DNA from: Symsagittifera roscoffensis
Taxonomy: Eukaryota; Xenacoelomorpha; Acoela; Convolutidae
Assembly: GCF_963678635.1 (NCBI RefSeq)
Contig: NW_026971118.1
Location: forward strand, 1-28,463
Direction: 5' to 3'
Length of the DNA: 28,463 nucleotides
The notes beneath the pieces were generated by a model, which saw only the letters and a program-made list of their open reading frames with translations, made no database searches and was not told the DNA's origin. Both the position numbers and the translations under genes were made by a program. Below, in pieces: positions 1 through 9,700 of the stretch. Position 1 is the first letter of the stretch; every line of letters begins with the position of its first letter.

Positions 1-60
1 TGAGACCAGGAGATATAGGAGTAACATTAAAGAGTAGGAGATATAGGAGTAACCTTATGA
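1..60. repeat. Two-copy 28-bp tandem repeat at window edge
   Basis: The 18-base string AGGAGATATAGGAGTAAC occurs at 8-25 and again at 36-53, a period of 28 bp. The copies are followed by similar but not identical bases. This may be the end of a longer minisatellite outside the window. The text from 61 to 180 is more GC-rich than what follows but shows no further clear copies. Confidence 0.45.
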
Positions 61-180
61 GTTGCACGAGCCTATCCGGCCGAAAATAATAGCGTAACTA
101 ACAGAGGGTGCACCTTATCCGAAATTACTCTATGAGAAAGCCATCCCGGACCTTAAACTCACTTAGTAACAGAGATCACT

Positions 181-1009
181 AGGAGGTACAATAGTATTAT
201 ATCACTCAATATGGCTAAATTTAAGGTTTGAACAAAAGGAGAAGAAACAAGTGGATTCTAAGTTAAAGTTAGTTTTGAGTACAAAAACCCGCCTTTTATG
301 TCGTCTTCTGGATGTTTCTCCTTTAAAGTTCAAATTTCTAGGCTACTATTAATCATGTATATAACGTATGTGTAGGCTCGGCCGCAGATTTCAATGTTTA
401 TACTTTTATGAAGATCAAAGCCATAGAGATCCATAATTTAGGTACATCTTTTCAGCAGTCTTTTTGCAAGAATAAATTGTGATGGTTCCAATAATCTTTA
501 AAATCGCGATTTTTGGAGGTTCTGACCGCTTAGACCATTAATTGTAAAAACATGCTCAAATTTGGTTATAATTGTTACGGTTAAGTTTTATTGAAACTTA
601 GATTGAGGTGCGCTGATAATACCTAAACTAATTCACTGATTGAAATTAATATAATTTTTTCAGAAACAAAAATAACAACTTCTTTTTTTCTACTAGTTCT
701 ATTTACAATTAAATTTACAACTTTTCTACAAAAATAATCGACGCTGTGGATGTGATAGATTAAATTCACTGATATAATTTGATATGATTTATTTGAAAAA
801 GGTATTCAGATGGTTTTTCTTCGTTTTATTTTAGGTCGCATTTACCAAATTTATGAGTTCATTTTGTGCTTTTAATTATCGACGTTTTTCAAACGTTTCG
901 TCATTATCTTGATTGATTATCGTCAACCAAAATGAAATGATTTCAACCACTTGAGATTCGAAATTGATTTTACGTATGAGCGTGTGTTACTTTTTCAGTA
1001 TATAAAAGT
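181..1009. other. AT-rich non-coding flank downstream of the minus-strand gene
   Basis: No reading frame of note or RNA gene is seen here on either strand. The stretch is AT-rich with runs of T and A. For the minus-strand gene ending at 1010 it is the expected place of the 3' untranslated region and its poly(A) site, if the stop codon there is genuine. Otherwise it is ordinary intergenic or intronic DNA. Confidence 0.5.
825..830 (-). terminator. Candidate poly(A) signal AATAAA
   Basis: The plus strand reads TTTATT, so the minus strand reads AATAAA about 180 bp beyond the TGA at 1010-1012. Further AATAAA copies on the same strand lie at 788-793 and 587-592, and an ATTAAA at 871-876. In DNA this AT-rich such hexamers are expected by chance, so this is only the best-placed candidate. 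It depends on exon 1010-1211 being the last exon. Confidence 0.3.
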
Positions 1010-1211
1010 TCAATATGAGGCGGGGTCAAAATTTTTGGGTGCGAGTATCTTGACGTAGAACTCTCCGCCATTCCAGAGGGGGGCGATAGACTGAAGGCAG
1101 AGGACGATGGCACAGCTCTCTTCGCTTTCCCACCAGACCACAGCTAGGAGAAGCGCGACCCCCACCCCCACTAAGTACAGGAAAGTGTACACAGCGTACT
1201 GAGTCACGGCT
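1010..1211 (-). CDS. Putative terminal exon of a multi-pass membrane protein gene
   Basis: On the minus strand a pyrimidine-rich tract ending in TTTTTCAG stops at 1212, and the exon begins at 1211 with an A. That A completes the split codon CG|A (Arg) from the exon ending at 1553. The frame then runs 66 codons to a TGA at 1010-1012. It opens with AVTQYAVYTF and contains a strongly hydrophobic stretch of about 20 residues (LYLVGVGVALLLAVVWW), then an acidic ESEES patch and a second hydrophobic run ending in APLWNGGEFYV. The exon is richer in G+C than the introns. The last dozen residues look less constrained, and a weak donor-like GTCAAG (plus 1049-1054) would allow splicing to an exon further left. 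I cannot assign a family. The hydrophobic run followed by paired Trp is faintly reminiscent of the late membrane helices of XK-related proteins, but conserved residues of that family are not convincingly present. Confidence 0.6.
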
Positions 1212-1552
1212 CTGAAAAACAGAGAAAACGAGAACTCTTGAGAAACTAGGGATAATCTCCGGGGTAATTCTATGGGTGTAGGTTTGCAAAGAGGTGTAGG
1301 GACATCAAATGGTTCGCAATTAAATTATTTTTCAGATTGACTTAATTAAATTTTGGATTTTTGGATTGTTTTGACCAACAAATTGCAATAAAAAAATTTA
1401 AAATAATTTTTTTTTCTGACACCTGAAATTGAGTCTGTAGATCCAATCGTGGTCTCCCAGGCGATTTTAGTTTTAATAAAGTGTAATCCTGTGATTCGTT
1501 GTACATTTTCTGTCTGTGAACAGTTTAGTATGAGCAATAGAAGTCAGCTTAC
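1212..1552 (-). other. Intron between the last two recognised exons
   Basis: This 341-bp AT-rich intron has a consensus-like donor (G|GTAAGCT, GT at 1552-1551) and an acceptor preceded by a long T/C tract (cag at 1214-1212). It contains long runs of A and T and no reading frame that continues either exon. The donor leaves phase 2 and the acceptor exon begins with the one base needed, which supports the junction. Confidence 0.6.
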
Positions 1553-1680
1553 CGTTCGGAGAAGAACTGAATGAATCGAGTGATGTATGAGTCATCGTTG
1601 GCCATGATCTGGTAGAAGCTGGTGGGAGTGGACTCTCTTTCCGGCCGCAACACCAGATACACCAGCAGAGTGTAGAGGAT
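1553..1680 (-). CDS. Internal exon of the multi-pass membrane protein gene
   Basis: The minus strand has an acceptor TTGCTTCTCAG ending at 1681. The 128-bp exon starts in phase 0 with ILYTLLVYLVL, a hydrophobic run. It continues with a polar stretch RPERESTPTSFYQIM and then ANDDSYITRFIQFFSE, and ends two bases into an Arg codon at a good donor GTAAGC. The frame agrees with the exon on each side: the upstream exon ends in phase 0, and the downstream exon supplies the missing third base. The hydrophobic segment would join the one that closes the upstream exon into a long membrane-embedded region, or into two short helices around the Asp at the junction. A further exon in the 2.1-kb intron is possible, because phase 0 on both sides would tolerate one. 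Family not recognised. Confidence 0.6.
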
Positions 1681-3797
1681 CTGAGAAGCAAAACAAACTC
1701 AGCCATGCTGATAGCTCATTCGAAGTAATTTGTTTAATTTCTGTTGTTTTACTCGGTTTTGATTGTCTAGCCGTTTAATATTATTTCAAAAAAGTGTGTT
1801 AATGCTATTTACTTTGGTTTAACAGAAAGTCATCATTTGCGATATTAGATCCGATTAAAGATTTTATTTTATTGAAATTGACAAATACCCACAATTGTTT
1901 TGCAACTATTGAAAGTGCAGAGGAACTTAGTCTTCGGATGTGTTTTAGTTTTTTTTTCTTTGTTATTTTTTCACAAAAAATGAGACACCACAATTAATCA
2001 TCTCAATGGGTCGAATGAAACATCAAAACTCATTTAAGTCGTGATTCGAACGCAATGGAAAATTTTTCATAAGATTTCTGACTTTCGAGAAAATCTGTTT
2101 GAAACTTCAATTTTTAGTCTAACTTCGAGCGAATTAAGTGAGCGATCTGGTGTATAACAACCCGCACCGGAGTTCCATGGATAATAGTCGATTATATTGA
2201 ATATTCGTGGTCTGTCTCAAAAAATTTCGATAATAATCTATTATAATCGATTAAAAACGGATTATAATGAAACTATTTTTCGAATCAATAAAAACCGAAT
2301 ATAATCGATTATTTTTGAAAGAAAATGAAACTTGTTTTTGAGGCAAAATAATCCATTTTTAATCGATTATAATCGATTATAATGATTTTTTTCGATGGGT
2401 TATTCTTGAAATTTACAATTTTGTTCAAAGTTATCTCATTACATGTTATCTCATTACATAGTGCAGTTGCTACGTATTACGTTTCATGAAATGTTACATT
2501 TCAGAAGGAAATTTAAACATTTTTTGTCTTTAGTTTTCTAATTCATCGGATTAATGGATTATAATGGATTTTTATTTCAAAAATAATCAATTATAATGGA
2601 TTATCTTGGCAAAAATAATCGATTTCAGTGACAAAAATAATGTATTATAATCGATTATAATGGATTATAATGGATTATTTTTTTTTTCAAAAATAATCGA
2701 TTATAATGACAATATAATCGATTTCGTGGTCTGAATTTTACATCTGTAATGGATTATAATCGATTATTTTTGTCTCGGGAATCCATTATAATCGATTAGA
2801 ATCCATGGGCGCACGGTGCTGGGTTCACATTGAAATTGGCAACAAAAAGAGTAAACACAGCAATCGTTGATAAATTACTGGTTGTTCATTGCCACATTAG
2901 AAAACTTTATCGATGGATTATCGTTAATTTGGCTAATTTCCTGTGATGAAACAGCAAAAAAAAATCTATCAAAATGAGCAAAAATAGTGAACTACAGTTT
3001 TTCGATCCAGCAATCATCAGCTTACTAGATATGTATGCTAATTTTGCGCTCCCAGGCCTTAGCTTTACTCCACTTATAGGATTTTTCCAACTCACACTCT
3101 CATTTGAAAGCTACCAGAATGAATAAAGTTTCTTAAGTTTTAGCGCTCAGTTTCTTCGAAATCATTACTGAAATAGCTCTAAAATATCGCAGCTTTAGCT
3201 ATGAAAAACTCTGAATTATACATGAATCAGAGCTGGAAATTAGCAATCATTGGAATACTACAGAAAAAGCGATAATTAATGGTGGGACTTCAACCCGGGT
3301 AGTTTTACTGGTTTTAGAAGTTTCTTTTGGCTTTTGTTTTTCTTTTCATTTTTTTCCCAAACTTTTCGAGAAATGCGCGTTTTTACTACTTCTGCTAAGT
3401 ACGCCTAACTGCTACGCTTTTTTCAGATCCTTCATCACACCACAAATAAAAAACAACAGAGTTTGAAAAAAAACATAAATATTTTTTTATTATTGTAGTC
3501 GGAACTTTCTGCGCTACTTACACAGCAACAGTCTGCTTTTTTTTCAAAATTATCTTAGAGAGCTATTTTAATGAATAAGTTTTTGCTTTAGCTATTTCTT
3601 GGCAGACAGTATCATGCGAAAAACCTATGAAAAAATGCTTCTGATACAAAATGCTTGTAATAAAGTATGTTTTAAAAGAACTTAAAATTAGTTTCTTCCA
3701 TGTCTTGACCCAATCCAAGCGTGCCGTAAAAACATTTGAGACTTCTGATAAGTAAAAATAGGTCATATATGGAAAATGTATGACTAGCTTTGTTTAC
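1681..3797 (-). other. Large intron (2.1 kb) of the membrane protein gene
   Basis: The intron runs from a weaker donor GTAAAC (GT at 3797-3796) to the acceptor at 1683-1681. It is AT-rich. The stretch at about 2157-2826 is an inverted-repeat element. The rest (1681-2156 and 2827-3797) has only chance reading frames, such as a 62-codon one at 2907-3095 on the minus strand without splice signals around it. An additional small exon cannot be excluded. Confidence 0.5.
2157..2826. mobile_element. MITE-like or foldback element with TAATCGATTA-rich interior
   Basis: The left end (2157-2182) reads ACAACCCGCACCGG followed by AGTT and CCATGGAT. The right end (2801-2826), reverse-complemented, reads GAACCCAGCACCGT followed by GCGC and CCATGGAT. 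With one gap, about 19 of 25 positions match, so these are imperfect terminal inverted repeats. The interior is packed with variants of ATAATCGATTAT and ATAATGGATTAT. The 11-mer TTCGTGGTCTG is also repeated directly at 2204 and 2723. There is no transposase reading frame, so any movement would depend on enzymes from elsewhere, as is usual for miniature inverted-repeat elements. I see no clear target-site duplication. The element may instead be a divergent palindromic minisatellite, but matching inverted ends argue for a mobile element. It lies in an intron. Confidence 0.5.
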
Positions 3798-3957
3798 AGC
3801 AGCATCTAATACGAGTATAGTTACAAAGTGGACGATGATGATTGCGAAGGGTATGCCGAAGACCCATCCGAAGTTGGCGCCCAGCGAGGGTTCGGGGGTG
3901 TCCAGTAGGAAGTCTTCGTACCACCAATCAGATATCAACACACTTCTGTGGCGCACG
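3798..3957 (-). CDS. Internal exon of the multi-pass membrane protein gene (first recognised)
   Basis: On the minus strand a long pyrimidine tract ends in GTGTTTTCAG (acceptor cag at 3960-3958). The 160-bp exon that follows gives one base that completes a split codon, then exactly 53 codons. The translation begins VRHRSVLISDWWYEDF. It continues through a Pro/Glu-rich LLDTPEPSLGANFGWVF and closes with a hydrophobic segment of about 20 residues (GIPFAIIIVHFVTILVLDAA). It ends in phase 0 at a donor GTAAAC, which matches the phase-0 start of the exon at 1680. Because it begins with a split codon and an acceptor, at least one upstream exon must exist, yet none is seen between 3961 and the satellite at about 4156. 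The DWWYED and PEPSLG residues suggest a loop before a membrane helix. No family is recognised with confidence. Confidence 0.6.
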
Positions 3958-3960
3958 CTG

Positions 3961-4155
3961 AAAACACGGACAAATGAAAAATGAACAAGAATTTAAAAGG
4001 ATTGAAACGAAATCTGCACAAGAATAAAAGCAACATGCCGGAGAAGAGCCCTCCCGCCCTCTCAGGGTCTTGACTACCCCTCTTGGGACTGCCTGCCGTT
4101 AAGATCCGTTCATTCCTAACACACTTCCAATTTTCGCCTCTTAACAAATTATTGC
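3961..4155. other. Short unique segment with a GC-rich patch next to the satellite
   Basis: Positions 3961-4030 are a typical pre-acceptor pyrimidine-rich tract on the minus strand. Positions about 4035-4120 are unusually GC-rich for a non-coding part of this window, with CCCTCCCGCC and GGGACTGCCTGCC. The minus frame through it is open (about 3935-4147) but crosses the acceptor at 3958, so it is not part of the exon. It could be a remnant of a mobile element or of an older exon. I cannot decide. Confidence 0.35.
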
Positions 4156-4580
4156 TTGTACGAAATTGTCGCCCGCTAAGAAACCTCGTCCGTTACGGGT
4201 TGAGTTGAGGCTGTTACGAATTGTTGCCCACTATGAAACTTTGTCCGTTACGAGTTGAGTTGAGGCTCTTACGAACTGTTGCCCACTATGAAACTTCGTC
4301 CGTTACGAGTTGAGTTGAGGCTGTAACGAGTTGTCGCCCGCTATGAAACTTCGTCCGTTACGAGTTGAGTTGAGGCTGTAACGATCTGTCGCCCGCTATG
4401 AAACTTCGTTCTTTACGATTTAGTTGAGGCTGTTGCGATTTGTTGCCCACTATGAAACTTCGTCCGTTACGAGTTGAGTTGAGGCTGTTACGAATTGTTG
4501 CCCGCTATGAAACTTCGTCCGTTACGAGTTGATTTGAGACTGTAACGAGTTGTCGCCCGCTATGAAACTTCGTCCGTTAC

Positions 4581-5458
4581 GAGTAGAGTTGAGGCTGTTA
4601 CAAATTGTTGCCCGCTATTAAACTTCGTCCGCTACGAGTTGAGTTGAGGCTGTTACGAATTGTTGCCCGCTATGAAACTTCGTCCGTTACTAGTTGAGTT
4701 GAGGCTGTTACGAATTGTCGTCCGCCATAAAATTTCGTCGGTTAGCAGTTGAGTTGAGTCTGATACGTATTGTCCTCCGCTACGAATCTTCGTCTGTTAC
4801 TAGTAGAATTGAGGCTGTTACGAATTGTTGCCCGCTATGAAACTTCGTCAGTCACGAGTTGAGTGGGGCTGTTACGAATTGTTGTGCGCTTTGAAACTTC
4901 GTCCGTAGCGAGTAGAAATGAGGCTGTTACGAATTGTTGCCCGCTTTGAAACTTCGTCCGTAGCGAGTAGAGTTGAGGCTGTTACGAATTGTTGCCCGCT
5001 TTGAAACTTCGTCCGTTACGAGTAGAGTTGAGGCTGTTACAAATTATTGTCCGCTATGAAACTTCGTCCGCTACGAGTTGAGTTGAGGCTGTTACGAATT
5101 GTTGCCCGCTATGAAACTTCGTCCGTTACTAGTTGAGTTGAGGCTGTTACGAATTGTCGCCCGCCATAAAATTTCGTCGGTTAGGAGTTGAGTTGAGTCT
5201 GATACGTATTGTCCTCCGCTACGAATCTTCGTCTGTTACTAGTAGAATTGAGGCTGTTACGAATTGTTGCCCGCTATGAAACTTCGTCAGTCACGAGTTG
5301 AGTGGGGCTGTTACGAATTGTTGTGCGCTTTGAAACTTCGTCCGTAGCGAGTAGAGTTGAGGCTGTTACGAATTGTTGCCCGCTTTGAAACTTCGTCCGT
5401 AGCGAGTAGAGTTGAGGCTGTTACGAATTGTTGCCCGCTTTGAAACTTCGTCCGTTAC
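4581..5458 (+). repeat. Higher-order repeat of about 439 bp (8 monomers), two copies
   Basis: The monomer variant GAGTAGAGTTGAGGCTGTTA followed by CAAATT begins at 4581, 5020 and 5459, a constant step of 439 bp (8 x 55 minus 1). A second marker, GTTAGCAG or GTTAGGAG followed by TTGAGTTGAGTCTGATACG, lies at 4741 and 5180, the same 439-bp step. Both copies also share a shortened monomer reading GAGTGGGGCTG. The third start at 5459 diverges soon after, so the unit was copied locally and only recently. Confidence 0.75.
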
Positions 5459-6700
5459 GAGTAGAGTTGAGGCTGTTACAAATTGTTGTCCGCTATGAAA
5501 CTTCGTCCGTAGCGAGTAGAGTTGAGGCTGTTACGAATTGTTGCCCGCTTTGAAACTTCGTCCGTTACGAGTAGAGTTGAGGCTGTTACGAATCGTTGCC
5601 CGCTATGAAACTTCGTCCGTTACTAGTTGAGTTGAGGCTGTAGCGAGTTGTCGTAGGCTATGAAACTTCGTCCGTTAGAGTAGAGTTGATGCTTTTACGA
5701 ATTGTTGCCCGCTATGAAACTTCGTCCGTTACGAGTTGAGTGGAGGCTGTTACGAATTGTCGCCCGCTATGAAACTTCGTCGGTTAGGAGTTGAGTTGAG
5801 GCTGATACGTATTGTCCTCCGCTACGAATCTTCGTCTGTTACTAGTAGAGTTGAGGCTGTTACGAGTTGTCGCCCGCTATGAAACTTCGTCCGTAGCGAG
5901 TAGAGTTGAGGTTGTTACGAATTGTTGCCCGCTATGAAACTTCGTCCGTTACGAGTTGAATTGAGGCTGTTAGGAATTGTCGCCCAATATGAATCTTCGT
6001 CCGTTACGAGTTGAGTTGAGGCTGATACGAATTGTCCTCCGCTATGATTCTTCGTCCGTTACTAGTTGAGTTGAGGCTGTAGCGAATTGTCGTAGGCTAT
6101 GAAATTTCTTCCGTTAGAGTAGAGTTGAGTGGAGGCTGTTACGAATTGTCGCCCGCTATGAAACTTCGTCGGTTAGGAGTTGAGTTGAGGCTGATACGTA
6201 TTGTCCTCCGCTACGAATCTTCGTCTGTTACTAGTAGAGTTGAGGCTTTTACGAATTGTTGCCCGCTATGAAACTTCGTCAGTCACGAGTTGAGTTGAGG
6301 CTGTTACGAATTGTTTTGCGCTTTGAAACTTCGTCCGTTATGAGTTGAGTTGAGGCTTTAACGAGTTGTCGCTCGCTATGAAACTTCGTCCGTAGCGAGT
6401 AGAGTTGAGGCTGTTACGAATTGTTGCCCGCTATGAAACTTCGTCCGTTACGAGTTGAATTGAGGCTGTTACGAATTGTCGCCCGCTATGAATCTTCGTC
6501 CGTTACGAGTTGAGTTGAGGCTGATACGAATTGTCCTCCGCTATGATTCTTCGTCCGTTACTAGTAGAGTTGAGGCTGTTACGAATTGTGGCCCGCTATG
6601 AAGCTTCGTCCGTTATGAGTTGAGTAGAGGCTGTAACGAATTGTCGCCCGCTATGAAACTTCGTCCGTTACGAGTAGAGTTGAGGCTATTACAAATTGTT

Positions 6701-9700
6701 GCCCGATATCCGATTTGGCCCGTTACGAGTTGAAATGAGGCTGTTACGAATTGTTTCCCGCTATCAAACTTCGTCCGTTACGAGTTGGGTTGAGGCTGTA
6801 ACGTATTGTTGCCCGCTAAAATTCGTCCCGCACGAGTAGAGTTGAAGCTGTTACGAATTGTTGCCCGCTATGAACCTTCGTCCGTTACGAGTTGAGTTGA
6901 GGCTGTTACAAATTGTTGCCCGCTATGAAACTTCGTCCGTTACGGATTGAGTTGAGGCTGTAACAATTTGTCGCCCGCTATGAAAATTTGTCCGTTAAAA
7001 GTTGAGTTGAGGCTGTTACGAATTGTTTTCCACTATGAAACTTCGTCCGTTACGAGTTAAGTTGAGGCTGTAATGAATTGTTGCCCGCTATGAAACTTCG
7101 TCCCTTACGAGTAGAGTTGAAGCTGTTACGAATTGTTGCCCGCTATGAAACTTCGTCCGTTACGAGTTGAATTGAGGCTGTTACGAATTGTCGCCCGCTA
7201 TGAATCTTCGTCCGTTACGAGTTGAGTTGAGGCTGATACGAATTGTCCTCCGCTATGATTCTTCGTCCGTTACTAGTAGAGTTGAGGCTATTACAAATTG
7301 TTGCCCGATATCCGATTTGGCCCGTTACGAGTTGAAATGAGGCTGTTACGAATTGTTTCCCGCTATCAAACTTCGTCCGTTACGAGTTGGGTTGAGGCTG
7401 TAACGTATTGTTGCCCGCTAAAATTCGTCCCGCACGAGTAGAGTTGAAGCTGTTACGAATTGTTGCCCGCTATGAACCTTCGTCCGTTACGAGTTGAGTT
7501 GAGGCTGTTACAAATTGTTGCCCGCTATGAAACTTGGTCCGTTACGGATTGAGTTGAGGCTGTAACGATTTGTCGCCCGCTATGAAAATTTGTCCGTTAA
7601 AAGTTGAGTTGAGGCTGTTACGAATTGTTTTCCACTATGAAACTTCGTCCGTTACGAGTTGAGTTGAGGCTGTAATGAATTGTTGCCCGCTATGAAACTT
7701 CGTCCCTTACGAGTAGAGTTGAAGCTGTTACGAATTGTTGCCCGCTATGAAACTTCGTCCGTTACGAGTTGAATTGAGGCTGTTACGAATTGTCGCCCGC
7801 TATGAATCTTCGTCCGTTACGAGTTGAGTTGAGGCTGTAACGAATTGTCGCCCGCTATGAAACTTCGTCCGTTACGAGTAGAGTTGAGGCTATTACAAAT
7901 TGTTGCCCGATATCCGATTTGGCCCGTTACGAGTTGAAATGAGGCTGTTACGAATTGTTTCCCGCTATCAAACTTCGTCCGTTACGAGTTGGGTTGAGGC
8001 TGTAACGTATTGTTGCCCGCTAAAATTCGTCCCGCACGAGTAGAGTTGAAGCTGTTACGAATTGTTGCCCGCTATGAACCTTCGTCCGTTACGAGTTGAG
8101 TTGAGGCTGTTACAAATTGTTGCCCGCTATGAAACTTGGTCCGTTACGGATTGAGTTGAGGCTGTAACGATTTGTCGCCCGCTATGAAAATTTGTCCGTT
8201 AAAAGTTGAGTTGAGGCTGTTACGAATTGTTTTCCACTATGAAACTTCGTCCGTTACGAGTTGAGTTGAGGCTGTAATGAATTGTTGCCCGCTATGAAAC
8301 TTCGTCCCTTACGAGTAGAGTTGAAGCTGTTACGAATTGTTGCCCGCTATGAAACTTCGTCCGTTACGAGTTGAATTGAGGCTGTTACGAATTGTGGCCC
8401 GCTATGAAGCTTCGTCCGTTATGAGTTGAGTAGAGGCTGTAACGAATTGTCGCCCGCTATGAAACTTCGTCCGTTACGAGTAGAGTTGAGGCTATTACAA
8501 ATTGTTGCCCGATATCCGATTTGACCCGTTACGAGTTGAAATGAGGCTGTTACGAATTGTTTCCCGCTATCAAACTTCGTCCGTTACGAGTTGGGTTGAG
8601 GCTGTAACGTATTGTTGCCCGCTAAAATTCGTCCCGCACGAGTAGAGTTGAAGCTGTTACGAATTGTTGCCCGCTATGAACCTTCGTCCGTTACGAGTTG
8701 AGTTGAGGCTGTTACAAATTGTTGCCCGCTATGAAACTTGGTCCGTTACGGATTGAGTTGAGGCTGTAACGATTTGTCGCCCGCTATGAAAATTTGTCCG
8801 TTAAAAGTTGAGTTGAGGCTGTTACGAATTGTTTTCCACTATGAAACTTCGTCCGTTACGAGTTGAGTTGAGGCTGTAATGAATTGTTGCCCGCTATGAA
8901 ACTTCGTCCCTTACGAGTAGAGTTGAAGCTGTTACGAATTGTTGCCCGCTATGAAACTTCGTCCGTTACGAGTTGAATTGAGGCTGTTACGAATTGTCGC
9001 CCGCTATGAATCTTCGTCCGTTACGAGTTGAGTTGAGGCTGATACGAATTGTCCTCCGCTATGATTCTTCGTCCGTTACTAGTAGAGTTGAGGCTGTTAC
9101 GAATTGTGGCCCGCTATGAAGCTTCGTCCGTTATGAGTTGAGTAGAGGCTGTAACGAATTGTCGCCCGCTATGAAACTTCGTCCGTTACGAGTAGAGTTG
9201 AGGCTATTACAAATTGTTGCCCGATATCCGATTTGGCCCGTTACGAGTTGAAATGAGGCTGTTACGAATTGTTTCCCGCTATCAAACTTCGTCCGTTACG
9301 AGTTGGGTTGAGGCTGTAACGTATTGTTGCCCGCTAAAATTCGTCCCGCACGAGTAGAGTTGAAGCTGTTACGAATTGTTGCCCGCTATGAACCTTCGTC
9401 CGTTACGAGTTGAGTTGAGGCTGTTACAAATTGTTGCCCGCTATGAAACTTCGTCCGTTACGAGTTGAATTGAGGCTGTTACGAATTGTCGCCCGCTATG
9501 AATCTTCGTCCGTTACGAGTTGAGTTGAGGCTGATACGAATTGTCCTCCGCTATGATTCTTCGTCCGTTACTAGTAGAGTTGAGGCTGTTACGAATTGTG
9601 GCCCGCTATGAAGCTTCGTCCGTTATGAGTTGAGTAGAGGCTGTAACGAATTGTCGCCCGCTATGAAACTTCGTCCGTTACGAGTAGAGTTGAGGCTATT

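Noticed and set aside
2907-3095. 62-codon minus-strand frame as an extra exon
   Set aside because: No pyrimidine tract with acceptor at a fitting place, no donor in phase, and AT-driven residue content. The neighbouring exons already join in phase without it.
1010-3957. Naming the gene as an XK-related protein
   Set aside because: Only the pattern of the last helix followed by paired Trp is suggestive; conserved residues expected of the family are not clearly seen, so no name is given.
3790-3984. 64-codon plus-strand frame
   Set aside because: It is antisense to the exon at 3798-3957, which has splice signals and a hydrophobic translation on the minus strand.
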